NCBI GenBank assembly: GCA_945903445.1
Contig: CAMDNZ010000009.1
Location: forward strand, 1 to 64,000
Length of the DNA stretch: 64,000 bases
Origin: Bordetella parapertussis
GTDB taxonomy: Bacteria > Pseudomonadota > Gammaproteobacteria > Burkholderiales > Burkholderiaceae_B
Reading direction: 5' to 3'
Shown here piece after piece: positions 52,552-60,924 of this stretch. Position 1 is the stretch's first letter; each line of letters begins with the position of its first letter. Under the pieces are notes generated by a model. That model was not told where the DNA came from. It did not search any database and saw nothing but the letters and a program-made list of their open reading frames with translations. Position numbers and translations under genes: made by a program.

Positions 52552-52643
52552 AATGGATGCATTACACCTATTTAAGCGGCCTCACGGCCGTGCCGACCAG
52601 CAGCGCGCCGGTCGGACAGGGTCACTGTCGCTGCGATGTGCGC

Positions 52644-53753
52644 TTAAATGCGCATCGGCATCACGACGTATTTGAAGTGGTCGTCGCCCGGCAGGGTGAT
52701 CAACGCCGAAGCGGACGGATCGGATTTCACCGACCACAACACCGCTTCGGTCTTGATATTGCCCAGCACGTCCAGTAAATAGCTGACGTTGAAGCCGACG
52801 TCCAGCGGATCGAAGCTGTAATCGATGTCGATTTCTTCCTGGCCTTCTTCTTGCGCGGCGTTGGAAGACGAGATCTTCATCTGATGATCGGCCAGTTGCA
52901 GGCGCACGCCTTTGAACTTGTCCATCGTCAGAATGGCGGCACGTTGCAAGCTGCCTTGCAGAACTTCGCGGCTGACTTCGAACTGCTGCGTGTAATCCTT
53001 GGGGATGGCACGAGTGAAGTCGGGGAACTTGCCCTCGACCAGCTTGGATACCAGCTCGACATCGCCAAACCGGAATCGAATCTGACCGGGCGCAACGTCG
53101 ATATTGACGGCGTCGTCGGAATCGTTGAGCAAACGCAGCATTTCGAGCACCGTCTTGCGCGGGACGATCACGTCCTGGCGCTCGGCCACACCTTCGACCA
53201 CGGCGGCGCAATGCGCCATGCGATGACCATCGGTGGCGACCGAACGCACGAAGCCGGGTTCGAACACCAACAACATGCCGTTCAGGTAATACCGGATGTC
53301 TTGCTGGGCCATTGCGAAATGCACCATGTTCAACAGATGACGCAAAGTCTTTTGCGGCATCGTGAGCGAGGTCGAGAACTGCTCGGGCACGGTGACGGTC
53401 GGAAATTCGGACGCGGCCAGGGTTTGCAGCTGAAAACGGCTCTTGCCGGTCTTGACCGTCAGCTTGCTGTCGTCCAGCGTGACCCGCACATCGCCCACGT
53501 CGGGCAAGGCTTTCAGAATATCCAGCAGCTTGCGCGCCGCCACGGTCACGGCGCCATCGCCCTCGCCCGAACCGATGTCGGCCTGCGTGGTGATCTGCAC
53601 TTCGAGATCGGTGGCGATGAATGAAACCTTGCCGCCTTCCTTGCGCATCAGGATGTTCGCCAGAATCGGCAGCGTATGGCGTCTTTCAACAATGCCCGCT
53701 ACCGTCGAGAGCGGTTTGAGCAACGCATCGCGTGTCGTTTGTACGAGTTGCAT
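52644..53753 (-). CDS. dnaN: DNA polymerase III beta sliding clamp
   Basis: 369-residue clamp made of three repeated domains, starting M-Q-L-V-Q-T-T-R-D-A-L-L-K-P-L and ending Y-V-V-M-P-M-R-I. The ATG at 53753 is preferred: AAGGA from the end of dnaA lies 5 nt upstream, whereas the ATG at 53759 is too close to it. The dnaA stop is only 2 bp before. It is the processivity factor of the replisome. Confidence 0.97.
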   Translation of the reverse strand: MQLVQTTRDALLKPLSTVAGIVERRHTLPILANILMRKEGGKVSFIATDLEVQITTQADIGSGEGDGAVTVAARKLLDILKALPDVGDVRVTLDDSKLTVKTGKSRFQLQTLAASEFPTVTVPEQFSTSLTMPQKTLRHLLNMVHFAMAQQDIRYYLNGMLLVFEPGFVRSVATDGHRMAHCAAVVEGVAERQDVIVPRKTVLEMLRLLNDSDDAVNIDVAPGQIRFRFGDVELVSKLVEGKFPDFTRAIPKDYTQQFEVSREVLQGSLQRAAILTMDKFKGVRLQLADHQMKISSSNAAQEEGQEEIDIDYSFDPLDVGFNVSYLLDVLGNIKTEAVLWSVKSDPSASALITLPGDDHFKYVVMPMRI

Positions 53754-53755
53754 GA

Positions 53756-55249
53756 TCATCCTTTTAGAGTTTGTTCCAACACATGCAGGGTATGGTTAAG
53801 TTCGGCCTGTTTGCCGCGAGCGGCCGCAATCTTACGCACCGCATGCAGCACGGTGGTGTGATCGCGGCCGCCAAATAGGTCGCCAATTTCCGGCAGGCTT
53901 TTTTGAGTCAGCTCTTTTGCGAGGTACATCGCCACTTGACGGGGCATCGCGATATTCGCGGGCCGCCGCTTGGAATACATGTCGGCTACTTTGATCTTAT
54001 AAAAATCGGCCACGCTCTTCTGGATGTTTTCGACCGTGATCTGACCATTGGACACCGACAGCAGATCTTTCAATGCGTCCTTGCACACTTCGACCGACAA
54101 CACGTCGCGGCCGTGAAAGCGGGCATAGGCCAATACTTTACGTAACGCGCCTTCCAACTCGCGCACATTGCTGCGCAGATGCTTGGCGATGAAAAACGCC
54201 ACTTCTTCAGGCATCGGCAGCCCTTCGGACTCGGCCTTGCGCAACAGAATCGCCACGCGCATCTCCAGTTCGGGCGGCTCGATCGCCACCGTCAAACCCG
54301 AGTCGAAGCGCGAAATCAGACGGCTATCGATACCGGCCAATTCCTTAGGATAGGTATCGCTGGTGATGATGATCTGCTTGCGCTGGGCCACCATCGCCTC
54401 GAACGCATAGAAGAACTCCTCCTGCGTGCGGTTCTTGCCGGAGAAGAACTGGATGTCGTCGATCAGCAGCAGATCGAGCGAATGGTAATAACGCTTGAAA
54501 TCGTCGAATGCCTTGCGCTGGTAAGCCTTGACTACGTCCGACACGTATTGATCGGCGTGGACGTAGCGCACGCGAACGCCCGTGCCGGCAGCCACCATGG
54601 CATTGCCGATGGAGTGGATCAGGTGTGTTTTGCCCAAGCCCACCCCGCCGTACAAGAACAGCGGGTTGTACGAAACGCCCGGATTCTCGGCCACTTGCAA
54701 GGCAGCGGCGCGCGCCAGCTGGTTGGCCTTACCGGTCACAAAGTTGTCGAACGTCAGGTCGGTATTCAGGCGCGAGCGTTCGTAGACGATATTGGCCGCT
54801 TCGGCTTGTGCCGAGGCGGCGCCCACGAAGACGGGATTCTCGACGGCCGTCTGAGGCGCGCCGTAACCCGCTCCTTGAGCGGGGGCGGGCGTTGCCTGAC
54901 CCGGTGTTGCGCCAGTGCCATTGGTGTGGTACGCCGCCGACGGTGCCCCCATTGGCGCAGGCGTACCTGGACGCGAGCTGGTGGGGATGCGCGGGCCCGC
55001 GCCCTGACTGGGCAACTCGAACTGCACCTGTACCGGCTTCTGGAACCATTCGGCCGCCAGCGCTTCGATCTGCGACGAAAAATTCTTGCGCACCCAATCC
55101 AACTTGAATCGATTGGGCGCGGCGACGCGCAGGACCGCCTCGTCCTCGTCGTAAGCGACGGGGACCAGCGGCCTGATCCAGGCACTGATTTGTTGGGGAG
55201 GGAGTTCCTGCTCAAGGCGACTGACGCAGGTCTGCCAGAATTCTTTCAT
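53756..55249 (-). CDS. dnaA: chromosomal replication initiator DnaA
   Basis: 497 residues: domain I about 1-85, a Pro/Gly/Ala-rich domain II about 100-150, AAA+ ATPase from about 165 (Walker A G-G-V-G-L-G-K-T-H, Walker B L-L-I-D-D-I-Q-F), and domain IV with the DNA-binding signature G-G-R-D-H-T-T-V-L-H-A-V. The order gyrB-dnaN-dnaA-rpmH places the origin region nearby. Confidence 0.97.
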   Translation of the reverse strand: MKEFWQTCVSRLEQELPPQQISAWIRPLVPVAYDEDEAVLRVAAPNRFKLDWVRKNFSSQIEALAAEWFQKPVQVQFELPSQGAGPRIPTSSRPGTPAPMGAPSAAYHTNGTGATPGQATPAPAQGAGYGAPQTAVENPVFVGAASAQAEAANIVYERSRLNTDLTFDNFVTGKANQLARAAALQVAENPGVSYNPLFLYGGVGLGKTHLIHSIGNAMVAAGTGVRVRYVHADQYVSDVVKAYQRKAFDDFKRYYHSLDLLLIDDIQFFSGKNRTQEEFFYAFEAMVAQRKQIIITSDTYPKELAGIDSRLISRFDSGLTVAIEPPELEMRVAILLRKAESEGLPMPEEVAFFIAKHLRSNVRELEGALRKVLAYARFHGRDVLSVEVCKDALKDLLSVSNGQITVENIQKSVADFYKIKVADMYSKRRPANIAMPRQVAMYLAKELTQKSLPEIGDLFGGRDHTTVLHAVRKIAAARGKQAELNHTLHVLEQTLKG

Positions 55250-55294
55250 GTCGCTCGCTATTCAAACCTCGATTCTACCCTGTCGGGGCCTAGG

Positions 55295-55303
55295 TTATCC
55301 ACA
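55295..55303 (+). other. DnaA box in the dnaA-rpmH intergenic region, candidate oriC component
   Basis: TTATCCACA is a perfect consensus DnaA box, 46 bp upstream of dnaA. It is the only perfect box seen in the 237-bp gap to rpmH, so it may serve dnaA autoregulation, with the full origin elsewhere or made of weak sites. Confidence 0.6.
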
Positions 55304-55343
55304 GCCTCTGACACAAATACGCGCGAAGGTACTGGCTAACTGA

Positions 55344-55372
55344 TTGACAAGCAACGATAAACTTGATGAAAT
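55344..55372 (+). promoter_or_regulatory. possible rpmH promoter
   Basis: TTGACA (55344-55349), 17-nt spacer, TGAAAT (55367-55372, four of six matches to TATAAT). It points to rpmH 114 bp downstream. Confidence 0.4.
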
Positions 55373-55486
55373 GTTGGGCTTTTAGCCGAATTCCGTCTGT
55401 CGGAAGGATGGCATCGTGGGTCGCCAACTCATTATGAGACCGGTGTTCTCCCCCCTTTCTTCCGACTTGTTCTTTGTGGGTCTGTC

Positions 55487-55621
55487 ATGAAACGTACTTT
55501 CCAACCTTCCGTTACCCGTCGCAAGCGCACTCATGGTTTCCGTGCTCGCATGAAGACCCGTTCGGGCCGTGCCGTCCTTAGCGCACGCCGCGCCAAGGGT
55601 CGCAAGCGCCTGGCCGTCTAA
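55487..55621 (+). CDS. rpmH: 50S ribosomal protein L34
   Basis: 44-residue highly basic L34: M-K-R-T-F-Q-P-S-V-T-R-R-K-R-T-H-G-F-R, ending G-R-K-R-L-A-V. The sequence is essentially invariant in the family and the length is exact. Too short for ordinary ORF lists. Divergent from dnaA and followed by rnpA. Confidence 0.97.
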   Translation: MKRTFQPSVTRRKRTHGFRARMKTRSGRAVLSARRAKGRKRLAV

Positions 55622-55637
55622 ACGACGCGATCCGGTG

Positions 55638-56015
55638 ATGACCGACGCGAGCTTCCCCCCGGAGGCCCGCTTGCACCGCCCCTCCGAGTTTGCCGCCGCC
55701 CTCAAGGGCAAGCGTCTGGCCCGAGGGGCGTTGTTTATTGTGTCTGCCGCCTCCATGGCTCCTGTGGTCGAAGGCGCGACGCCCGGTGCCCGCTTGGGCC
55801 TGATCATCGCCAAACGATTTGCCGCGCGTTCGGTTACGCGCAATGCGATTAAGCGGGTGGTGCGCGAAGCCTTCCGGCATACGCGTAATACCCTGCCACC
55901 GGCCGATTACGTGGTGCGCCTGAACGCCAAGGTGCCTGCGCTGTCGTTGACCGCTCTGAAGCAAGGCGTGCGTAACGAAGTTGACGCACACTTCGCCCGG
56001 GTCGCTCGGCGATGA
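55638..56015 (+). CDS. rnpA: ribonuclease P protein component
   Basis: 125-residue basic protein that assists the RNase P RNA in 5' tRNA maturation. The signature is A-A-R-S-V-T-R-N-A-I-K-R-V-V-R-E-A-F-R. The start M-T-D-A-S-F-P-P-E-A-R-L-H-R-P-S-E-F at 55638 aligns with Bordetella-type RnpA; upstream codons in the frame overlap rpmH. The stop overlaps the yidD start (ATGA). Confidence 0.94.
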   Translation: MTDASFPPEARLHRPSEFAAALKGKRLARGALFIVSAASMAPVVEGATPGARLGLIIAKRFAARSVTRNAIKRVVREAFRHTRNTLPPADYVVRLNAKVPALSLTALKQGVRNEVDAHFARVARR

Positions 56016-56281
56016 AAGCCTTGCTTCTGCTGCTGATCCGAGGATACCGGCTGATACTTAGCCCCTGGATCGGCAGGCAGTGTCGCTTTACCCCCAGTTG
56101 TTCGGCCTACGCCATGGAAGCCATCGAGCGCTACGGTGCCGGACGCGGGGGCTGGCTGGCAGCACGCCGGATTGGGCGCTGCCACCCGTTTTCTCCGGGG
56201 GGATACGATCCCGTCCCGGATCGTGATGAAACTTCTGGTCGTGCTTGCTGCTCTCAGCATCCTCGTAAGCCCGGCGATTGA
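56012..56281 (+). CDS. yidD: membrane protein insertion efficiency factor YidD
   Basis: 89-residue YidD: I-R-G-Y-R-L-I-L-S-P-W-I-G-R-Q-C-R-F-T-P-S-C-S-A-Y is the family core with three conserved Cys. It works at the inner membrane with YidC. Its ATG overlaps the rnpA stop by 4 bp and it precedes yidC by 48 bp, the standard order. Confidence 0.94.
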   Translation: MKALLLLLIRGYRLILSPWIGRQCRFTPSCSAYAMEAIERYGAGRGGWLAARRIGRCHPFSPGGYDPVPDRDETSGRACCSQHPRKPGD

Positions 56282-56329
56282 CGCTAAACTGGCGGGCTGT
56301 TTTGGTCCGCCCCTTACCTCGTAGGCATT

Positions 56330-58033
56330 ATGGATATACGCCGCTCCGTCCTCTGGATGATCTTCTCTTTCTCGTTGTTGCTTCTGTGGAACAACTGGCA
56401 AGTCCATAACGGCAAGCCTTCGTTGTTCGGCGGCACGCCCGCCGCGCAACAACAGGCCGCCAACCCGGATGCCGCGGCCGCCAAGGCGGGTTCGGGCGCC
56501 ATCACGCCGTCGGTGCCCGCCGGCACCCCGGCCGCACAGGCGGGTCCGTCCAGTACCGTGCCCGGTTCGGATGCACCCATCGCCGCAGTGGCCGAGCAAA
56601 TCGTGATCGAAAGCGACGTGTTGCGTCTGACTTTCGACACGACCGGCGCTCAGATCATTCGCGCCGAATTGCCGATGTACCCGGTCTCGGGCGACGTCGA
56701 CCATCCGTTTGTGCTGTTGGATAAGTCCAACGCCCTGACCTACGTCGTGCAGTCCGGCGTGGTCGGTGCGCCAGCAGGTCAAAGTTTCCCCACGCATCAA
56801 ACGCCCTTCAAAATGACCTCGACCGAGCGCACGTTGAGCGGCGAGCAACTGGTGGTGACCTTCGAAGCGCAATCGGGCGATCTGCGTTTGATCAAGACCT
56901 ACACCTTGCGTCGCGGCCAGTACGCCATCGACGTTCGCCACGACGTGCAGAACCTGGGCAGCCAGGCCGTCACGCCGTCGCTGTACTTGCAGTTGGAGCG
57001 CGACGGTAACGATCCGGCCGATACCTCCAGCTTCTATCACACCTTCACCGGTGTGGCGGTGTACTCGGATGCCGAGAAGTTCCAGAAGGTCACCTTCTCG
57101 GATATCCAAAAGAAGAGCAACAGCTACGTCCGCCAGACCGACAACGGATGGATCGGCATCGTTCAGCACTACTTCGCCACCGCGTGGGTGCCGCCGCAGG
57201 GCAAGGCCCGTACCAACGAACTGCTGCAAGTCCAGAACAACCTGTACGCCGCTCGCACCATCGAAACCATGGGCAGCGTCGCGCCCAACGGCACTGCCTC
57301 GGTCGATTCGAAACTGTGGATCGGCCCTCAGGACCAGACCGCCATGTCGCAAGTGGCACCTGGCCTGGAACTGGTGGTGGACTACGGTTTCCTGACCGTG
57401 ATCGCCAAGCCGCTGTTCTCGCTCATGACCTGGCTGCACTCCTTGCTGGGTAACTGGGGCTGGACCATCGTTGCCCTGACGGTCATCATCAAGGCGGTGT
57501 TCTATCCCTTGGCCGCGACCAGCTATCGCTCGATGGCCCGCATGAAAAACGTGGCGCCTCGCCTGCAAGCCTTGAAAGAGAAGTTCGGCGACGATCGTCA
57601 GAAGCTCAACACGGCCATGATGGAGATGTACCGCACAGAGAAGATCAATCCGCTGGGTGGCTGCTTGCCGATGCTGGTGCAGATTCCGGTGTTCATTTCG
57701 TTGTACTGGGTGCTGTTGGCCAGCGTCGAAATGCGTGGCGCGCCCTGGATTCTGTGGGTTCAGGATCTGTCGGTACGCGATCCGTTCTTCATTCTGCCGG
57801 CCATCATGATGGCCACCATGTTCCTGCAGATCAAGCTGAACCCCACGCCGCCCGATCCCATGCAGGCCAAGATCATGATGATCATGCCTTTGGTGTTCGG
57901 CGGAATGATGTTCTTCTTCCCGGCAGGTCTGGTGCTGTACTGGTGCGTGAACAACACGCTGTCCATCGCACAGCAGTGGTACATCACCAAACAAATGGAA
58001 AAGACGACGGCGGCGGCTGCTGCCAAGCGCTGA
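56330..58033 (+). CDS. yidC: membrane protein insertase YidC
   Basis: 567-residue YidC/Oxa1 insertase. An N-terminal transmembrane helix (S-V-L-W-M-I-F-S-F-S-L-L-L-L-W) is followed by a large periplasmic beta domain (about 60-350). The conserved five-helix core follows (W-G-W-T-I-V-A-L-T-V-I-I-K, P-L-G-G-C-L-P-M-L-V-Q-I-P-V-F). The C-terminus is basic. It inserts and folds inner-membrane proteins alone or with SecYEG. Followed by a strong terminator. Confidence 0.96.
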   Translation: MDIRRSVLWMIFSFSLLLLWNNWQVHNGKPSLFGGTPAAQQQAANPDAAAAKAGSGAITPSVPAGTPAAQAGPSSTVPGSDAPIAAVAEQIVIESDVLRLTFDTTGAQIIRAELPMYPVSGDVDHPFVLLDKSNALTYVVQSGVVGAPAGQSFPTHQTPFKMTSTERTLSGEQLVVTFEAQSGDLRLIKTYTLRRGQYAIDVRHDVQNLGSQAVTPSLYLQLERDGNDPADTSSFYHTFTGVAVYSDAEKFQKVTFSDIQKKSNSYVRQTDNGWIGIVQHYFATAWVPPQGKARTNELLQVQNNLYAARTIETMGSVAPNGTASVDSKLWIGPQDQTAMSQVAPGLELVVDYGFLTVIAKPLFSLMTWLHSLLGNWGWTIVALTVIIKAVFYPLAATSYRSMARMKNVAPRLQALKEKFGDDRQKLNTAMMEMYRTEKINPLGGCLPMLVQIPVFISLYWVLLASVEMRGAPWILWVQDLSVRDPFFILPAIMMATMFLQIKLNPTPPDPMQAKIMMIMPLVFGGMMFFFPAGLVLYWCVNNTLSIAQQWYITKQMEKTTAAAAAKR

Positions 58034-58050
58034 TCGATCGTATTTCTCTT

Positions 58051-58086
58051 AAAACCCGCCGCGTCGTAAAGACCGGCGGGTTTTTT
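58051..58086 (+). terminator. terminator of the rpmH-rnpA-yidD-yidC operon
   Basis: AACCCGCCG (58053-58061) pairs with CGGCGGGTT (58074-58082), followed by a T-run to 58086. Located 18 bp after the yidC stop. Confidence 0.9.
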
Positions 58087-58309
58087 ATTGCAAGTTGAAA
58101 TCGACGCACAAGCGCCGCACGAATCGCGCCAAGCCGCGCCAATGCTAGCGCTTCGGGTATATCGAACGAACTCGATTCGATCGCACGCTTCTCGTTCTCC
58201 TGCTCCGATACCTATTCTGGTTGCCCAAGCCGGCACACCGGATCACGCGCAATCCGTGGTGCTTCGTACGGCAACCCGCGCAGCTAGGTTTCGCCATTCG
58301 GAGACAGAC

Positions 58310-59740
58310 ATGCACACCCTCATCCTCAAGAACTTCATCGACGGTCGCTATGTCGATGCGATCGGCCAGGACACCTTCGATCTGATCAGCCCGGTGACGG
58401 GCCTCCCTTACGCACGCTCGCCCAACTCGGGACAAGAGGACGTGGACGCCGCCTATACTGCAGCACTTGCGGCTTTCCAGATTTGGGGCCGCAGCACGCC
58501 ATCGGCCAGACAAAAAGCGCTGCTGGCGTTGGCCGATGCCATCGAACGCAATGGTGCGCGTCTCGTCGACGCACAAAGCCGCAACACTGGACAGATCAAG
58601 TATCTGATCGCCCAGGAAGAAGTCGCCACCTCGGTCGACCAGATCCGCTACTTCGCTGGCGTGGCGCGCTGCCTGGAAGGGCGGGCGACAGCCGAGTACA
58701 TGACCGGGCTGACTTCCAGCATTCGCCGCGAACCGCTAGGCGTCGTCGGTCAAGTCACACCATGGAACTATCCATTGATGATGGCCGTATGGAAAATCGC
58801 GCCGGCACTGGCAGCGGGCGACACCGTCGTGCTCAAACCGAGCGACACCACACCGGAGAGCACCCTGCTGCTGGCCGAACTCGCTGCGCCCTACTTTCCG
58901 CCAGGCACGTTCAACGTGGTGCTGGGCCGCGCGGATACCGGCGCGCTGGTGGTGTCGCACAAAACACCCGCCCTGGTGTCGATCACGGGTTCTGTGCGGG
59001 CCGGGTTGGAGGTGGCCGCATCGGCTGCTGCCAACCTCACTCGCGCTCATCTGGAACTGGGCGGAAAAGCACCTGTTGTCGTGTTCGACGATGCCGACCT
59101 GGATACGGCTGTGTCGCACATCGCCATGACGGGCTATTTCAACGCCGGACAGGATTGCACGGCAGCGGCGCGGGTGTTGGTGGCAAGGTCGATCTACGAC
59201 GCGTTTGTCCTGCGGCTGGTGGATGCGGCACGAGCGACTCGGTATGGCGACCCAGATAGTCAGGATGCCTTGTACGGCCCACTCAACAACGCGGGCCAAT
59301 TGGCGCGCGTTCAGGGCTACATCGATCGATTGCCTGCACATGCCACCATCGAGATCGGCGGACGCCACGTTGACCAACCCGGCTACTACTTCGAACCGAC
59401 GGTCATCACGGGTTTGAAGCAGCACGACGAAGCCATTCAGAACGAAATCTTCGGCCCCGTGATCACTGTTCAAGCTTTCGATAGCGAGCAAGAAGCCGTC
59501 GCGCTCGCCAACGGCGTCGAGTATGGCTTGGCCGCGAGTGTCTGGACGCGGGACCACGCACGTGCGACGCGCCTGTCGCGCGAATTGGATTTCGGCACGG
59601 TGTGGATCAACACGCACATTCCCTTGACCGGCGAGATGCCACACGGTGGGTTCAAGCATTCGGGCTACGGCAAGGATCTCTCGGCCTACAGCTTCGAGGA
59701 GTACACCCGCGTGAAACACGTCATGAGTGCCAACACCTAA
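58310..59740 (+). CDS. gamma-aminobutyraldehyde dehydrogenase-like ALDH
   Basis: 476-residue ALDH resembling PatD/YdcW, which turn 4-aminobutanal from putrescine into GABA. Asn in T-P-W-N-Y-P (N153), general base in L-E-L-G-G-K (E249) and nucleophile Cys in A-G-Q-D-C-T (C283) are present; the Q-D-C-T form is typical of aminobutyraldehyde dehydrogenases. The ATG at 58310 has GGAGA 5 nt upstream. First gene of an operon with a tandem NTF2 protein, DUF805 protein and exported FAD oxidase, so aldehyde from amine oxidation is the likely substrate. Confidence 0.88.
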   Translation: MHTLILKNFIDGRYVDAIGQDTFDLISPVTGLPYARSPNSGQEDVDAAYTAALAAFQIWGRSTPSARQKALLALADAIERNGARLVDAQSRNTGQIKYLIAQEEVATSVDQIRYFAGVARCLEGRATAEYMTGLTSSIRREPLGVVGQVTPWNYPLMMAVWKIAPALAAGDTVVLKPSDTTPESTLLLAELAAPYFPPGTFNVVLGRADTGALVVSHKTPALVSITGSVRAGLEVAASAAANLTRAHLELGGKAPVVVFDDADLDTAVSHIAMTGYFNAGQDCTAAARVLVARSIYDAFVLRLVDAARATRYGDPDSQDALYGPLNNAGQLARVQGYIDRLPAHATIEIGGRHVDQPGYYFEPTVITGLKQHDEAIQNEIFGPVITVQAFDSEQEAVALANGVEYGLAASVWTRDHARATRLSRELDFGTVWINTHIPLTGEMPHGGFKHSGYGKDLSAYSFEEYTRVKHVMSANT

Positions 59741-59758
59741 CCGTCAAGGAGCATGTTC

Positions 59759-60553
59759 ATGTCTACATCTATCGAATCATCTCGCTTTATCGAATCGTCG
59801 CGCGACCGAGTCGTTCGAGTCCACGACACGCTGTACACCCTGCACGACACCGATACGATCGAGTCGGATTTTTCGCCCGACTACATCGATCACTCACCGC
59901 TGATCGCCGACGGCCTGCATGGCGTGAAAACATTGGTGGGGCAACACCCTTTACTGTGTCACGAAATCCATCGGGTGTTGGTCGATGGCGATCTGGTGGC
60001 GCTGCACGGGCGTTACTGCGGCCTGGGCGATCGCAATCTGGTCGGATTCGACATCTACAGGGTCGAGCACAGCAAGATCGTCGAGCACTGGGCAGGGTTG
60101 GTCCCGGAAGCCCACGCCAACGCCAGTGGTCGAACCCAATTGGACGGCCCCTGCGATCCAGGTTCCGATGACGACACCGAATGGAATCGTGATCGGATTG
60201 TCGAGTTCTTCACTCGGACATTGATCAACAACGACTACGAGGGTTTCCGGCGCTACACCGATGGCCACGCCTTCATTCAGCACAGTCCCGACATCGCCGA
60301 CGGCGTAGACACCGTCATCGCTTTTCTAGAACAACTCGAGACACAGGGGCTAAAGCTGGAGTATTCGCGCCTTCATCGCACGGTGGCCGATGGCCAGTTC
60401 GTCTTGACCCACTCCGAAGGCAGCATCGGCGATGTTCGCCACGCCTACTTCGAACTGTGGCGAATGCAGGAAGGCAATCTGGTGGAGATGTGGGACGTCA
60501 TCGCGCCGGTGCCTACGGATGAGGAAGCCGTGCATCAAAACGGCATTTTCTAA
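59759..60553 (+). CDS. tandem NTF2/SnoaL-like protein
   Basis: 264 residues with two similar SnoaL-type cone folds. Repeat 1 is about 15-118 (V-H-D-T-L-Y-T-L-H, D-Y-I-D-H-S-P, V-E-H-W). Repeat 2 is about 138-250 (I-V-E-F-F-T-R-T-L-I-N-N-D-Y-E, H-A-F-I-Q-H-S-P-D-I-A-D-G, L-V-E-M-W-D-V). Both keep the Q/D-H-S-P and E-x-W elements of the pocket. The start at 59759 has AAGGAG 8 nt before; the ATG six bases earlier is too close. It lies 18 bp after the ALDH. It may process or bind an intermediate of the pathway; the reaction is unknown. Confidence 0.8.
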   Translation: MSTSIESSRFIESSRDRVVRVHDTLYTLHDTDTIESDFSPDYIDHSPLIADGLHGVKTLVGQHPLLCHEIHRVLVDGDLVALHGRYCGLGDRNLVGFDIYRVEHSKIVEHWAGLVPEAHANASGRTQLDGPCDPGSDDDTEWNRDRIVEFFTRTLINNDYEGFRRYTDGHAFIQHSPDIADGVDTVIAFLEQLETQGLKLEYSRLHRTVADGQFVLTHSEGSIGDVRHAYFELWRMQEGNLVEMWDVIAPVPTDEEAVHQNGIF

Positions 60554-60582
60554 CGCGTCAACGGTATTGCGAGGAGACAACA

Positions 60583-60924
60583 ATGCATTACTACCTAAAA
60601 GCAATAAGCAAGTACGCCGACTTCAAGGGGCGGTCGGGACGAGGCGAATTCGCTTCGTTCATGACAGGCCAGATCGTCGCGATCCTGGTGATTTCGTTCC
60701 TGGAACGCATGGCGGGTATCGCCAATCCCGAAGTGCTGTTCGGTGCGATCACCACTCTGTTCGTGTTTGCGACGTTCGTACCGGCATGCGCGGTCAATGT
60801 GCGACGACTGCACGATCTCGGCCATAGCGGCTGGTGGTTGCCACTCTATCTGGTGCCATTGGTCGGGCTGCTGATGGCCTTATGGCTCGCCCTTCGATCT
60901 GCTCCAAAAGGAGAACTGGCATGA
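60583..60924 (+). CDS. DUF805 membrane protein
   Basis: 113 residues with three or four transmembrane helices and the DUF805 hallmark R-R-L-H-D-L-G-H-S-G-W-W. An AGGAGA lies 6 nt before the ATG. The stop overlaps the start of the FAD oxidase (ATGA), a fixed coupling that suggests a functional link, for example membrane attachment. The molecular role of DUF805 is not known. Confidence 0.85.
   Translation: MHYYLKAISKYADFKGRSGRGEFASFMTGQIVAILVISFLERMAGIANPEVLFGAITTLFVFATFVPACAVNVRRLHDLGHSGWWLPLYLVPLVGLLMALWLALRSAPKGELA

Noticed and set aside
50839..52575. 578-codon plus-strand frame
   Set aside because: Antisense of gyrB.
55907..57994. 695-codon minus-strand frame
   Set aside because: Antisense to rnpA-yidD-yidC; rich in His, Gln and Arg with no domain.
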